Counted from the stretch's first letter, positions 35,372 to 47,369 are shown. The stretch: 64,000 nt of DNA from Pseudomonas xantholysinigenes (GCF_014268885.2 NZ_CP077095.1:3875001-3939000), one strand, 5' to 3'. A program made the numbers and translations. The notes: generated by a model from the sequence alone, not told the origin.

Positions 35372-36706
35372 TCAGCTCCTGCCCTCCCCGGCCTCAGGCG
35401 GCGCTACCTGAGCGCCTTTATCTTCTTCCTCGGTATCCTCCGCCGCCACCGGCGCCTGCATCACATCCTGCACCGTCTGCTCATCGACCCGCGGGTCAAG
35501 CGCCGCCGACAATGGCGAGCCTGCCGCCGGCATCGCCACGTGCCCCAACGGCGCATCCTGGACCTGGTGCAAGCCGGTCACCGCTTTCGGCCTGATGCGC
35601 CACACCAGCACCAGGGCAAAGAACAGGAAGAAGGCGTACAGCATCTGCGCCCCGAGCAGTTTCATCAGCACACCGGCGGCCAGCGGCCCGATACAGGCGC
35701 CGACACCGTAGGTCACCAACAGCATGGCCGTCAGCGACACCCGCCGCTCGCTCTCCACATGGTCGTTGGAGAAGGCCACCGCCAAGGGGTAGAGGCAGAA
35801 CTGCAACAGCGAAATGACAAAACCAATGGCAAACAGCAGTGCCAACGGCACGCTCGGCAGGATCGCCAGCGGCGCCGACGCCAGCGCCAGGCCGATCGCC
35901 GCGCTGCGGATCAACACTGCGCGGTCATAGCGGTCGGATAACCAGCCCAGCGGCCACTGCACCACCAGGCCGGCGAAAATGCAGCTACCCATGAACAAGC
36001 CGACCTGCTCGGTGGACAATCCTTGGTTGGCCGCATACAGCGGTGCCAAGCCATAGAAGGAACCGACGATCAAGCCGGAGCCCAGCACGGTGGACAACGA
36101 CTGCGGCACCCGCTTGATGAAAAACTTCGGTTCCATTGGCGCCGGGCGCAAAGGCGCGGGGTGGATACGCCGGGTCATGGCCACCGGCACCAGGCACAGG
36201 GCAAAGCACATGGCCACCAACATCAGCAGTTCCGGCCCCAGTTGCGGGTGCACCACCAGGATCAACTGGCCCAGCACCAGCCCCAGGTAGGAGGCGATCA
36301 TATAGCCACTGAATACCGCACCACGGTGCTTGGCGTCGGCCTGTTCGTTGAGCCAGCTCTCGATGACCATGTATTGGCACATCATCCCCAGGCCGACGAT
36401 CATCCGCAGCCCGACCCAGGCCGGCAACCAGCTGGTCAGGCCATGGCCGAGCACCGCCGCGCCGACGATGCCGGCGCAGGTGGCATAGGCGCGGATGTGA
36501 CCGACCCGGGCAATCAGCCGGTGGCCAATCTTGCCTCCCAATGCCAGGCCGAAATAGTTGGCCGCCATCAAGGCGCCGACCCACAGGCTGTCGACATGCT
36601 CGGCCGCCAGGCGCAAGGCCAGGTAGGTACTGAGCAGGCCCGAGCCGATCAACATCATCAGGGCGGCGAAATACAGCGAACGAAAAGACTTCCAGATCTG
36701 TCGCAT
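35372..36706 (-). CDS. MFS transporter, substrate unknown
   Basis: 444 residues with about 12 hydrophobic segments, for example SLYFAALMMLIGSGLLSTYL and LLVTYGVGACIGPLAAGVLM. The MFS loop motif GWLSDRYDRAVLIR is present between segments. An acidic, probably cytoplasmic tail of about 60 residues follows the last span. It belongs to the YcaD-like sugar/drug group of MFS proteins by general look, but no substrate can be read. It is convergent to flgZ and 128 bases from the glutamine-synthetase-like gene. Confidence 0.9.
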   Translation of the reverse strand: MRQIWKSFRSLYFAALMMLIGSGLLSTYLALRLAAEHVDSLWVGALMAANYFGLALGGKIGHRLIARVGHIRAYATCAGIVGAAVLGHGLTSWLPAWVGLRMIVGLGMMCQYMVIESWLNEQADAKHRGAVFSGYMIASYLGLVLGQLILVVHPQLGPELLMLVAMCFALCLVPVAMTRRIHPAPLRPAPMEPKFFIKRVPQSLSTVLGSGLIVGSFYGLAPLYAANQGLSTEQVGLFMGSCIFAGLVVQWPLGWLSDRYDRAVLIRSAAIGLALASAPLAILPSVPLALLFAIGFVISLLQFCLYPLAVAFSNDHVESERRVSLTAMLLVTYGVGACIGPLAAGVLMKLLGAQMLYAFFLFFALVLVWRIRPKAVTGLHQVQDAPLGHVAMPAAGSPLSAALDPRVDEQTVQDVMQAPVAAEDTEEEDKGAQVAPPEAGEGRS

Positions 36707-36834
36707 GCGTTCCGAAAAGCTCCCTGGTCAGGTGGCGGCGGTGCAAGCAAGCATAAGGGCAATTGCCTGACCGCGCAGGCCCCCGGCAGCGAAAAAAACC
36801 ACCGGCGACGTACGCGGTACAGGGCGTGTCGCGT

Positions 36835-38178
36835 TCAGGCCTGCGCCGCCAGTACACGGCGTTCCCACGGCGTGATCTCATCGAAGAAATCCGTCAGCTC
36901 GAGGGTCTTGGTGGCGATGTAGCCTTCGATGAACTCCTGGCCGAACAGTTCCCGCGCCAGGGCGCTGCGCTTGAGGCGCTCCAGTGCCGCATGCAAGGTG
37001 CAGGGCAGGCTCAGGTGCTCCGGCACCTCGAACTCCCCCTGGATGGCCGCCGCCGGCACGATCTGCCGCTCGATGCCATGCAGCCCGGCGGCGAGGCTGG
37101 CGGCAATCGCCAGGTACGGATTGGCGTCGGCACCCGGCAGGCGGTTTTCCACCCGTCGCGCCACCGGCGAGCTGGCCGGGATGCGCAGCCCGGCGGCGCG
37201 GTTGTCTTCGGACCAGCAGGCATTGTTGGGCGACGCATAAGGGTGGCACAAACGCTGGTAGGAATTGACGTGAGGCGCGAACAGCACGGTGAAGTCGGCC
37301 AGGCAGGCCTGCAAGCCGCCGATGAAATGGTGGAAGGTGTCGGTTGGCGCGCCCTGCTCGTCGCTGAACACATTGCGCCCGCTGGTGATCTCGACCAGGC
37401 TCTGGTGAATGTGCATCGAACTGCCCGGCGTGTGCGCCAACGGCTTGGCCATGCACACCACGCTCAGGCCATGCTTGAGCGCGACTTCCTTGAGCAAATG
37501 CTTGAACAGGAAGGTCTGGTCGGCCAGCAGCAGCGGGTCGCCATGCAGCAGGTTGATCTCGAACTGGCTGACGCCCATCTCGTGCATGAAGGTGTCGCGC
37601 GGTAGCCCGAGCGCCGCCATGCAGCGGTACACCTCGTTGAAGAACGGGCGCAGGCCATTGTTGGAACTGACACTGAAGGCCGAATGGCCCATCTCCCGAC
37701 GCCCGTCCTTGCCCAGCGGCGGCAGGAATGGCTGGGCGGGGTCGGTATTGGGGGCAAAGACGAAGAACTCCAGCTCGGTGGCCACCACTGGCGCCAGACC
37801 ACGCTCGGCATAACGCGCCAGCACCGCCTTCAGCTGGCCGCGACTGGACAGCCCGGACGGCACGCCATCGAGTTCGACCGCATCGCAGATCGCCAGGGCG
37901 CGTGGCTCGTCGCTCCAGGGCAGGCGGTGGATCTGCGCGGGGTCGGCCACCAGCGCCAGGTCACCGTCGTCGCTGCCATAGAACTTCGCCGGCGGGTAGC
38001 CGCCCATGATGCACTGCAGCAATACCCCGCGCGCCATCTGCAGGCGCCGGCCTTCGAGGAAGCCCTCGGCGGTCATCACCTTGCCACGGGCAACGCCGTT
38101 AAGGTCCGGGGTGACACATTCGATTTCGTCGATACCCTGCAGGTGCTGGGCCTGGTGATGCGGGCCTTCGGTCGTCAT
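36835..38178 (-). CDS. Glutamine-synthetase-like gamma-glutamyl ligase (PuuA/SpuI type)
   Basis: 447 residues from ATG at 38178 (MTTEGPHHQAQHLQGIDEIE). The GS fold motifs are present: VVATELEFFVF (metal glutamate), MGVSQFEINL, PGSSMHIHQSL (ATP site) and VENRLPGADANPYLAIAASL. Housekeeping GlnA is about 468 residues and differs, so this is one of the gamma-glutamylpolyamine synthetase-like paralogues, which join glutamate to putrescine or a similar amine. The substrate is not decided by sequence. No polyamine genes are adjacent. Confidence 0.9.
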   Translation of the reverse strand: MTTEGPHHQAQHLQGIDEIECVTPDLNGVARGKVMTAEGFLEGRRLQMARGVLLQCIMGGYPPAKFYGSDDGDLALVADPAQIHRLPWSDEPRALAICDAVELDGVPSGLSSRGQLKAVLARYAERGLAPVVATELEFFVFAPNTDPAQPFLPPLGKDGRREMGHSAFSVSSNNGLRPFFNEVYRCMAALGLPRDTFMHEMGVSQFEINLLHGDPLLLADQTFLFKHLLKEVALKHGLSVVCMAKPLAHTPGSSMHIHQSLVEITSGRNVFSDEQGAPTDTFHHFIGGLQACLADFTVLFAPHVNSYQRLCHPYASPNNACWSEDNRAAGLRIPASSPVARRVENRLPGADANPYLAIAASLAAGLHGIERQIVPAAAIQGEFEVPEHLSLPCTLHAALERLKRSALARELFGQEFIEGYIATKTLELTDFFDEITPWERRVLAAQA

Positions 38179-38192
38179 GACGCTGTCCTTGT

Positions 38193-38230
38193 TGTTGTGT
38201 ACGCATGCCGCAATGGCGGTGAACACAACA
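38193..38230. promoter_or_regulatory. Inverted repeat before the GS-like gene, possible operator
   Basis: Perfect 8-base arms tgttgtgt and acacaaca are separated by 22 bases, 15 bases upstream of the start. Just beyond, an A/T-rich centre is flanked by gggtg and caccc (38240-38263). Either could bind a regulator; none is identified. Confidence 0.4.
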
Positions 38231-38280
38231 TAGACAGAGGGTGTTTAAAATATCAAGCACCCCAATTCCATGGCGCACTG

Positions 38281-38355
38281 TTCACGGGTAAACCCGCTCC
38301 CACAGGTTCACCGTTGCCCTTGCGGGTGGCCTGGTACCTGCGAAAGGGCCAGCCC
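38281..38355. repeat. REP-like pair
   Basis: acgggtaaacccgctcccacagg on one side is quoted only as gggtaaacccgctcc; the second unit cctgcgaaagggccagcc lies at the other end. They lie in the gap between bkdR and the GS-like gene, reaching the bkdR stop. Confidence 0.7.
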
Positions 38356-38358
38356 AGG

Positions 38359-38847
38359 TTATTGCTCACGCAAGGTCATGCCATTGGCCGGCAACGGCAG
38401 CGCGGTCTTGTAGCGCACCTGCTTCAAGGCAAAGCTGGAACGAATGTTCGCCACCCCCGGCAACCGCGTCAGGTAATCGAGAAACCGCTCCAGCGCCTGG
38501 ATGCTCGGCAGCAGCACCCGTAGCAGATAGTCCGGGTCACCGGTCATCAGGTAGCACTCCATGACCTCGGGCCGCTCGGCGATCTCTTCTTCGAAACGGT
38601 GCAGCGATTGCTCCACCTGCTTCTCGAGGCTGACGTGGATGAACACATTGACGTCCAGCCCCAGCGCCTCCGGTGACAACAGCGTTACCTGCTGGCGAAT
38701 CACGCCCATCTCCTCCATAGCCTTGACCCGATTGAAACAGGGAGTGGGCGACAGGTTGACCGAACGCGCCAGTTCCGCGTTGGTGATCCGGGCGTTTTCC
38801 TGCAGGCTGTTGAGAATGCCGATATCCGTACGATCCAACTTACGCAT
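38359..38847 (-). CDS. bkdR: BkdR, Lrp-family activator of the bkd operon
   Basis: 162 residues. The N-terminal helix-turn-helix ([40 protein letters not shown]) is followed by an Lrp/AsnC ligand domain ([15 protein letters not shown]). BkdR of P. putida is this size, binds branched-chain amino acids as signal and activates bkdA1. It is divergent from bkdA1, with about 200 bases between, where its sites should lie. Confidence 0.95.
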   Translation of the reverse strand: MRKLDRTDIGILNSLQENARITNAELARSVNLSPTPCFNRVKAMEEMGVIRQQVTLLSPEALGLDVNVFIHVSLEKQVEQSLHRFEEEIAERPEVMECYLMTGDPDYLLRVLLPSIQALERFLDYLTRLPGVANIRSSFALKQVRYKTALPLPANGMTLREQ

Positions 38848-39039
38848 GAGACAAATTCACCTGGTTTTTGTGTTTGTCCGGAATGTTTATCTTCCCTGCC
38901 CGGCAAAGGCAACGAACTTGAGAGAAAAATTCTCCGGCCATCCCCCTATGATGTAAAAGACGCTGACTTGCCAGTCACAAGCCGGTACTCAGCGGCGGCC
39001 GCTTCAAAGCTCACAAAAACAACATTCGAGCGAGCGTAA

Positions 39040-40278
<1,239 letters not shown>

Positions 40279-40279
40279 G

Positions 40280-41338
<1,059 letters not shown>

Positions 41339-42607
41339 ATGGGAACGCACGTCATCAAGATGCCGGACATTGGCGAAGGCATCGCGCAGGTCGAGTTGGT
41401 GGAATGGTTCGTCAAGGTCGGCGACCTGATCGCCGAAGACCAGGTGGTTGCCGATGTCATGACCGACAAGGCCACCGTGGAAATCCCCTCGCCGGTCGCC
41501 GGCAAGGTCCTGGCCCTGGGCGGCCAGCCAGGTGAAGTGATGGCGGTCGGCAGCGAGCTGATCCGCATCGAGGTCGAAGGCAGCGGCAACCATGTCGACG
41601 CGCCCCTGGCCAAGCCGGTAGAGCCGGCAGCCGCGCCGGTCAAGGCCGAAGCCAAGCCCGAGGTGCGCCTCGAAGCACCGCCACAGGCCGCCACGCATCA
41701 CATCGCCGCGCCGATCGTGCCGCGCGAAGCCCACGACAAGCCACTGGCCTCCCCCGCCGTGCGCAAGCGCGCGCTGGATGCCGGTATCGAGCTGCGCTAC
41801 GTGCATGGCAGCGGCCCGGCCGGGCGCATCCTGCACGAAGACCTCGACGCCTTCATCAGCAAGCCGCAGACCAGCGCTGGCCAGGCGCCAGGCGGCTACG
41901 GCAAGCGCACCGACAGCGAGCAGGTGCCAGTGATCGGCCTGCGCCGCAAGATCGCCCAGCGCATGCAGGACGCCAAGCGCCGCGTCGCCCACTTCAGCTA
42001 CGTCGAGGAAATCGACGTCACCAACCTCGAGGCCCTGCGCCAGCAACTCAATGCCAAGCACGGCGACAGTCGCGGCAAGCTGACCCTTTTGCCGTTCCTG
42101 GTACGTGCCATGGTCGTGGCCCTGCGCGACTTCCCGCAGATCAACGCCACCTACGACGACGAAGCCCAGGTCATCACCCGCCATGGCGCTGTGCACGTGG
42201 GCATCGCCACCCAGGGCGACAATGGCCTGATGGTCCCGGTGCTGCGCCATGCCGAAGCCGGCAGCCTGTGGAGCAACGCCAGCGAGATCGCCCGCGTCGC
42301 CCACGCCGCGCGCAACAACAAGGCGACCCGTGAAGAGCTGTCCGGCTCGACCATTACCCTGACCAGCCTCGGCGCACTGGGAGGCATCGTCAGCACGCCA
42401 GTGGTCAACACCCCAGAAGTGGCGATCGTCGGTGTCAACCGCATGGTCGAGCGGCCAATGGTGATCGATGGCCAGATCGTCGTGCGCAAGATGATGAACC
42501 TGTCCAGCTCGTTCGACCATCGCGTGGTCGACGGCATGGACGCCGCCCTGTTCATCCAGGCCGTGCGCGGCCTGCTGGAACAACCTGCCTGCCTGTTCGT
42601 GGAGTGA
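41339..42607 (+). CDS. bkdB: BkdB, lipoamide acyltransferase E2
   Basis: 422 residues. One lipoyl domain at the N-terminus with the lipoylated K44 in [12 protein letters not shown], a peripheral subunit-binding domain (about 135-175; [20 protein letters not shown]), and the catalytic domain ending with [17 protein letters not shown], where the histidine is catalytic. It transfers the branched acyl group to CoA and forms the core of the complex. It follows bkdA2 directly and overlaps the lpdV region. Confidence 0.98.
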   Translation: MGTHVIKMPDIGEGIAQVELVEWFVKVGDLIAEDQVVADVMTDKATVEIPSPVAGKVLALGGQPGEVMAVGSELIRIEVEGSGNHVDAPLAKPVEPAAAPVKAEAKPEVRLEAPPQAATHHIAAPIVPREAHDKPLASPAVRKRALDAGIELRYVHGSGPAGRILHEDLDAFISKPQTSAGQAPGGYGKRTDSEQVPVIGLRRKIAQRMQDAKRRVAHFSYVEEIDVTNLEALRQQLNAKHGDSRGKLTLLPFLVRAMVVALRDFPQINATYDDEAQVITRHGAVHVGIATQGDNGLMVPVLRHAEAGSLWSNASEIARVAHAARNNKATREELSGSTITLTSLGALGGIVSTPVVNTPEVAIVGVNRMVERPMVIDGQIVVRKMMNLSSSFDHRVVDGMDAALFIQAVRGLLEQPACLFVE

Positions 42608-42609
42608 TC

Positions 42610-43989
42610 ATGCAACCGATTATCGACACCACCCTGCTGATCATCGGCGGCGGCCCCGGCGGCTATGTCGCCGCCATCCGCGCCGGGCAACTGGGCATCC
42701 CCACCGTGCTGGTCGAAGGCCAGGCGCTGGGCGGCACCTGCCTGAACATCGGCTGCATCCCGTCCAAGGCACTGATCCATGTGGCCGAGCAATTCCACCA
42801 GGCCAGCCGCTTCACCGAACCTTCGCCGCTGGGCATCAGCGTGGCGTCGCCGCGGCTGGACATCGCCCGCAGCGTCGAATGGAAGGACGGCATCGTCGAC
42901 CGCCTCACCAGCGGCGTCGCCGCCCTGCTGAAAAAGCACGGGGTGAAGGTGATCCACGGCTGGGCGAAAATTCTCGACGGCAAGAGCGTCGAGGTCGATG
43001 GCCAGCGCATCCAGTGTGAACACCTGTTGCTGGCCACCGGCTCGAGCAGCGTCGAATTGCCGATGCTGCCGATTGGCGGGCCGGTCATTTCCTCCACCGA
43101 AGCGCTGGCACCCAAGGCATTGCCGCAGCACCTGGTGGTGGTCGGCGGTGGCTATATCGGCCTGGAACTGGGCATCGCCTACCGCAAGCTCGGCGCCAAG
43201 GTCAGCGTGGTGGAAGCGCGCGAGCGCATCCTGCCGACCTACGACGCCGAGCTGACTGCGCCGGTGGCCGACGCGATCAAGAAACTGGGCATCGCGCTCT
43301 ACCTGGGGCACAGCGTCGAGGGCTATACGGATGGCTGCCTGCTGGCCAGCGATGGCCAAGGTAGACAACTGCGCCTGGAAGCCGACCAGGTACTGGTGGC
43401 CGTCGGTCGCCGCCCACGCACCAAAGGCTTCGGCCTGGAAAGCCTGGAGCTGAAAATGAATGGCGCCGCCATCGCCATCGACGAACGCTGCCAGACCAGC
43501 ATGCGCAATGTCTGGGCCATTGGCGACGTCGCCGGCGAGCCGATGCTGGCACACCGGGCCATGGCCCAGGGCGAGATGGTCGCCGAGATCATTGCCGGCA
43601 AGAGTCGCCGCTTCGAGCCCAGCGCGATCGCCGCGGTGTGCTTCACCGATCCAGAAGTGGTGGTGGTCGGCACTACTCCTGAACAGGCCAGCCAACAGGG
43701 CCTGGACTGCATCGTCGCGCAATTCCCTTTTGCCGCCAACGGCCGGGCCATGAGCCTGGAAGCCAAGACCGGTTTCGTACGCGTGGTGGCACGCCGTGAC
43801 AACCACCTGATCCTCGGCTGGCAAGCAGTGGGCGTGGCGGTTTCCGAACTGTCCAGCGCCTTCGCCCAGTCACTGGAAATGGGCGCGCGCCTGGAAGACA
43901 TCGCCGGTACCATCCACGCCCACCCAACCCTCGGCGAGGCAGTGCAGGAGGCGGCATTGCGGGCCCTGGGCCACGCACTGCATATCTGA
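42610..43989 (+). CDS. lpdV: LpdV (LPD-Val), dihydrolipoamide dehydrogenase E3
   Basis: 459 residues from ATG at 42610, the length of P. putida LPD-Val. The FAD motif [20 protein letters not shown] starts it; the redox disulfide is C44/C49 in [13 protein letters not shown]; the NAD motif is [20 protein letters not shown]; the C-terminal catalytic histidine is in [13 protein letters not shown]. It reoxidises the lipoyl arm of BkdB. A GGAG ribosome site precedes the ATG; a GTG two codons earlier is less likely. Confidence 0.98.
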   Translation: MQPIIDTTLLIIGGGPGGYVAAIRAGQLGIPTVLVEGQALGGTCLNIGCIPSKALIHVAEQFHQASRFTEPSPLGISVASPRLDIARSVEWKDGIVDRLTSGVAALLKKHGVKVIHGWAKILDGKSVEVDGQRIQCEHLLLATGSSSVELPMLPIGGPVISSTEALAPKALPQHLVVVGGGYIGLELGIAYRKLGAKVSVVEARERILPTYDAELTAPVADAIKKLGIALYLGHSVEGYTDGCLLASDGQGRQLRLEADQVLVAVGRRPRTKGFGLESLELKMNGAAIAIDERCQTSMRNVWAIGDVAGEPMLAHRAMAQGEMVAEIIAGKSRRFEPSAIAAVCFTDPEVVVVGTTPEQASQQGLDCIVAQFPFAANGRAMSLEAKTGFVRVVARRDNHLILGWQAVGVAVSELSSAFAQSLEMGARLEDIAGTIHAHPTLGEAVQEAALRALGHALHI

Positions 43990-44021
43990 CGCAGGACACT
44001 GAAGCGGCAATAGCCGATTTG

Positions 44022-44057
44022 GCCCGCTGCGCCCCAGGCGTCGCGGGCATTTTTTTA
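44022..44057 (+). terminator. bkd operon terminator
   Basis: The stem gcccgc/gcgggc (with further gcc/ggc pairing inside) is followed by a T7 run at 44051-44057. The last T residues overlap the stop codon of the convergent diguanylate cyclase gene. Confidence 0.8.
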
Positions 44058-45053
44058 CTCGGCGATAACGTTCTTGCCTGCCGCTTTAGCCTGGTACAAG
44101 GCCTTGTCGGCACGGACCAGCAGGTCGCGCTGGTCTTCCCCATCCTGCCACTGCACCACGCCATAGCTCATGGTGAGCTGGCAATCGCCTACCGGGGCAA
44201 TATCGGCCACCGCCCGCTGAATCCCAATGGCAATATCACGCGCGTCCTCCAGCGCGGTCTGCGGCAAGACGACGGCAAACTCGTCGCCGCCCCAGCGTGC
44301 CAGCAAGTCCTGATCACGCAAGCGCCCCTGAATACGCTCACTCACCTCGATCAGCGCGGCATCGCCCTGGGCATGACCATGACGATCGTTGATCGGCTTG
44401 AAGTCATCCAGGTCCATGGCGATCAGCGCCAGTGGCTCACGGAAGCGCCGTGCGCGCTCGCATTCCTGCTGCAGGGTTTTCTCCAGGCGGTAGCGATTGG
44501 CGACGCGGGTCAGTGCATCGCGCTCGGCGAGTTCACGGTTCTCGTCCAGTTGGCGCTGCAGTTGCTGGTTGACCCACGACAGCTCGCGGGTGCGCTCGGC
44601 AACCAGGGTTTCCAGCGACTGGTTGCGTTGTTCCAGCTCGGCCACCAGGCGCTTTCCGGCGTCGATGTTGCGGTGCGCGCCAAGCATCCTGGCCACCGAA
44701 CCATCCGGGTTGCGGGCGATGATATGACCGCTGTCCTCGATCCACAGGTAGCTGCCGTCCTGGCAGCGGCAGCGGTATTCGATGCGATAGCGTTCATTGC
44801 GTTGATTGATGTAGGCCTCGAAGTGCGCCATTACCCGCGGATAGTCCTGCGGGTGGATAACGCCTTCCCAGGTCAGCACGGTATTGGCCATGGCATGGCT
44901 GGCATAACCCAACATCGAGTACCAGCCAGGGTTGCGGTAGACATACCCGCTGTTGGCATCCCAGTCCCAGATGCCATCGCTGATGAGGTCAAACAAGGTG
45001 TGTAGTTGCTGCTCGGTAAAACCCGCCGGGATCGGCTTGATTGCCTGACTCAT
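44055..45053 (-). CDS. PAS-GGDEF diguanylate cyclase
   Basis: 332 residues with no membrane span. A PAS domain (about 18-135; DLISDGIWDWDANSGYVYRN, with PAC region up to MLGAHRNIDAGKR) leads through a coiled coil (about 136-178) to a GGDEF domain (about 178-330). The active site GGDEF is intact at 255-259. An inhibitory I-site RxxD is at R246-D249, five residues before it, so product feedback is expected. It makes c-di-GMP, which would act on FleQ and FlgZ in this window, though a direct link is only inferred. Divergent from the unknown gene at 45273. Confidence 0.95.
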   Translation of the reverse strand: MSQAIKPIPAGFTEQQLHTLFDLISDGIWDWDANSGYVYRNPGWYSMLGYASHAMANTVLTWEGVIHPQDYPRVMAHFEAYINQRNERYRIEYRCRCQDGSYLWIEDSGHIIARNPDGSVARMLGAHRNIDAGKRLVAELEQRNQSLETLVAERTRELSWVNQQLQRQLDENRELAERDALTRVANRYRLEKTLQQECERARRFREPLALIAMDLDDFKPINDRHGHAQGDAALIEVSERIQGRLRDQDLLARWGGDEFAVVLPQTALEDARDIAIGIQRAVADIAPVGDCQLTMSYGVVQWQDGEDQRDLLVRADKALYQAKAAGKNVIAE

Positions 45054-45217
45054 GGACGCTCTCCTTGGTATCCAGCAACTGCGCCCCGGTCACGGTGCTG
45101 CCGACATGCATGACGATTGCCGCAGGCGGCAATACTGTTCCTCTCGCGGGCAAGCATATGCCGAGTGGCGAGTACCCGGAATAGCTCGAACGGCCTATTT
45201 CGCAGCGAGTAGCCCAG

Positions 45218-45233
45218 TGGCACAGCTTTTGCC
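45218..45233 (+). promoter_or_regulatory. RpoN-like promoter before the unknown 186-residue protein
   Basis: TGGCACAGCTTTTGCC has GG and GC ten bases apart and fits TGGCAC-N5-TTGC. A start at about 45244 would give a 29-base leader with a good ribosome site before the ATG at 45273. The sequence is also a dyad (TGGCA/TGCCA) and, on the other strand with the next bases, holds two GGCAAAA cores, so a repressor or AmrZ site is an alternative reading. Confidence 0.5.
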
Positions 45234-45272
45234 ACTTTTGCCGGGTCTTTCGCATCATCCATGGAGGAAACC

Positions 45273-45833
45273 ATGCTTATCACCGCAACCGGGCTGGGTT
45301 GGCAAAACGTGCAACAGCACAATCGCAGCGGCAACGAACAGTCCGCCAGCCCCTTCCCGGCCTTCTCGGCCATCCCCGCAACCCGTAAGGCCGAGACGCC
45401 GCAGAACAGCCAGGGCGGCACATCACAACAGCAAGCCGAGGACAACAGCAAGGAAGCCTTTGCCAAGTTGATGGCAACACTGCAAAACCCGAAAGCCGAC
45501 AGTACGCGCCAGGCCAGCACAGACAAGCAGGAAGCATCCGTTGCCCTGCAGGAGTTCCGCGATTACATGGCCAAATCACCGGCGCAGAAGATCAAGGAAA
45601 AGATGCTTCAGGAACTGGGCCTGACACCAGAAGAGTACGACGCACTGCCCCCGGAGCAAAAACTGAAGATCGACAAGCAGATTGCCCAGCGCATCGAGGA
45701 GGACGCCGAGCTGAAGACCCAAGCCAAGATCGTCCAGCAGCAGTATCGCGCTCAGGCACCAGGGCTGGTGGTTGAGGAGGTGAGCAAGACGACTGACCGG
45801 GACATCGAAAAGCGCTACTCCGCCAGCCTTTGA
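45273..45833 (+). CDS. Uncharacterised 186-residue protein
   Basis: I do not recognise a named family. The start is ATG at 45273 (MLITATGLGWQNVQQHNRSG), with GGAGG 7 bases upstream. Residues 1-75 are polar, Q/N/S-rich and probably disordered. The C-terminal half is helical and charged, with core SPAQKIKEKMLQELGLTPEEY, then ALPPEQKLKIDKQIAQRIEE. I have seen similar cores in other Pseudomonas hypothetical proteins. No signal peptide, membrane span or cysteine. A possible RpoN promoter and the divergent diguanylate cyclase suggest a regulated role in surface or motility behaviour, but that is inference. Confidence 0.8.
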   Translation: MLITATGLGWQNVQQHNRSGNEQSASPFPAFSAIPATRKAETPQNSQGGTSQQQAEDNSKEAFAKLMATLQNPKADSTRQASTDKQEASVALQEFRDYMAKSPAQKIKEKMLQELGLTPEEYDALPPEQKLKIDKQIAQRIEEDAELKTQAKIVQQQYRAQAPGLVVEEVSKTTDRDIEKRYSASL

Positions 45834-45873
45834 AGCAAAGACGGCGCGATGGTCATGAGGGGAAATCGGAAGA

Positions 45874-45950
45874 TGGCGTCCCAGGCAGGATTTGAACCTG
45901 CAACCTTCCCCTTAGGAGGGGGATGCTCTATCCAATTGAGCTACTGAGAC
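45874..45950 (-). tRNA. tRNA-Arg (anticodon CCT)
   Basis: 77 bases including an encoded CCA. Acceptor arms GTCTCAG/CTGGGAC pair with one G-T; the T arm holds GGTTCAAATCC. The anticodon loop is CTCCTAA, giving CCT, which reads AGG. It stands alone between the unknown gene and phnN. Confidence 0.96.
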
Positions 45951-46023
45951 ATACAAGCCGCCAGCGAACGCTGTACGACGGGACGGCGAGCATGTTAACC
46001 AGCACGCCGCCGTTTGTCATGCC

Positions 46024-46647
46024 TCAATCGGGCAATTTGCATGTCGGACTTTTCTGCACGCTCGAGCGGCCCACGCCCTGCTCTTCCAGCAAACGCAACA
46101 ACGCGCGGCATGCGTTCGCCAGCGAGGTCGAATTGTCCAGCACCTGAACCTCGGCGTCATAGGCTTGCAGGCTGGCATTGCGGGCCAAGCGCTGCTCGAT
46201 CGCCTCAAGGCTCTCCCGCCCCCGGGCAAGCAAACGCGCTCGCAAGGCGTCGGGCGATACCACCAGGCCCACTGCCAACAGATCGGGATAGCGACGACGG
46301 GCAATTGCCAGATGGCCACGCGATCCATTGACCAACACCGACCTGCCAGCGGCAAGCCAACGGTCGATCTGTATTGGAATGCCGTAGCGCAAGCCATTGG
46401 CCTGCCAGTCGAGGGCGAACGCACCTTCATCGCGCATGGCCTGGAACTGCGCCTCGCTCACGCCATGGGCATCTTCCCCCTTGGCCTCGGCCGAGCGGGT
46501 GATGACCCTGCGGGCCACTTCCACGCCCCGTGCCCGCAACGCCTCACGGGCCGCATCGATCAGGGAATCTTTTCCCGAACCAGACGGTCCTATGAGGAAT
46601 ATCACACGCGCCCTTGAGATCGCCCCGTTGCTTGCGTCATATTGCAT
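46024..46647 (-). CDS. phnN: PhnN-like ribose 1,5-bisphosphate phosphokinase
   Basis: 207 residues from ATG at 46647 (MQYDASNGAISRARVIFLIG). The P-loop GPSGSGKDSLI is near the N-terminus, and ITRSAEAKGEDAHGVSEAQF and DWQANGLRYGIP follow as in PhnN/guanylate-kinase-like proteins. PhnN makes phosphoribosyl diphosphate from ribose 1,5-bisphosphate in phosphonate breakdown. No other phn gene is nearby, so it may work alone. No strong ribosome site is seen; the start is uncertain. Confidence 0.85.
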   Translation of the reverse strand: MQYDASNGAISRARVIFLIGPSGSGKDSLIDAAREALRARGVEVARRVITRSAEAKGEDAHGVSEAQFQAMRDEGAFALDWQANGLRYGIPIQIDRWLAAGRSVLVNGSRGHLAIARRRYPDLLAVGLVVSPDALRARLLARGRESLEAIEQRLARNASLQAYDAEVQVLDNSTSLANACRALLRLLEEQGVGRSSVQKSPTCKLPD

Positions 46648-46993
46648 AGCCACTATGCTCAATGTGAAGGAAACCCGCAAATTGTAAGCTTTTCCCCGGG
46701 CTTTTGTTGCTTATTACCAGATTTTGACGACAAACGTCTGACACCACCAAACACGGATGTATGTGAAACTTTTCAAACCAGTGCTCATTTCTGATAATTG
46801 GTACTGGCAAAAAGCCTTTATCCAGATCACTATTTGTCACAGAATTGACGCCAAGGAAACGGCGACCATGAGGCAAGATGAACACCCAAAATCACATCAC
46901 GGTTGAACATTTTGTCGTCGCCGCGGTCGTACTTCCACCGTGCGGCCAATTTGAGAACCGCTTCCCCTGAACCAGAACAACCGGTCAATTTAT
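46648..46993. other. phnN-amrZ divergent gap (346 bases)
   Basis: This stretch is more A/T-rich than its surroundings and holds the promoters of phnN and amrZ. An AmrZ-like motif is at 46802-46816. I see no convincing small gene: the frames present lack ribosome sites. A long 5' leader for amrZ is possible. Confidence 0.6.
46802..46816 (+). promoter_or_regulatory. AmrZ-like motif before amrZ (possible autoregulation)
   Basis: TACTGGCAAAAAGCC resembles the AmrZ site type at algD and shares TACTGGCAAAA-N-GCC with the site before flgZ. It lies 178 bases before the amrZ ATG. AmrZ represses its own gene in P. aeruginosa. Confidence 0.5.
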
Positions 46994-47317
46994 ATGCGCC
47001 CAATGAAACAGGCTATCTATTCGAGCCGCACCGCTGACAAGTTCGTCGTCCGCCTGCCAGACGGGATGCGTGAGCGCATTGCCGAGGTAGCGCGCAACCA
47101 TCACCGCAGCATGAACTCCGAAATCATCGCGCGCCTGGAGCAGAGCCTTATCCAGGAAGGTGCGCTGGGTGAAGAGCTGAGCATGCGCCTGGACAGCCCA
47201 GAGCTCAGCCTGCACGAACGCGAACTGCTGCAGCGCTTCCGCCAGCTGTCTCATCGCCAGCAGAATGCCCTGGTCGCCCTCATCGCTCACGATGTGGAAA
47301 TGGCAGCAGACGCCTGA
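46994..47317 (+). CDS. amrZ: AmrZ (AlgZ) ribbon-helix-helix regulator
   Basis: 107 residues. The N-terminus up to [20 protein letters not shown] and the RHH segment [18 protein letters not shown] are almost as in P. aeruginosa AmrZ, as is the C-terminal [20 protein letters not shown] oligomerisation part. AmrZ controls alginate, exopolysaccharide, c-di-GMP enzymes and motility; in P. aeruginosa it represses fleQ. A single-gene unit with its own terminator. Divergent from phnN. Confidence 0.97.
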   Translation: MRPMKQAIYSSRTADKFVVRLPDGMRERIAEVARNHHRSMNSEIIARLEQSLIQEGALGEELSMRLDSPELSLHERELLQRFRQLSHRQQNALVALIAHDVEMAADA

Positions 47318-47341
47318 TCTCGACACGCAACTGCCGCACAC

Positions 47342-47369
47342 AAAAAAGCCAGCGCAAGCTGGCTTTTTT
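47342..47369 (+). terminator. amrZ terminator
   Basis: The stem aagccagc/gctggctt with a short loop is followed by a T6 run, 25 bases after amrZ. Confidence 0.92.

Noticed and set aside
46637..46885. 82-residue frame antisense to the amrZ leader
   Set aside because: No ribosome site, no recognisable domain and unusual codon use; it lies in a regulatory gap.
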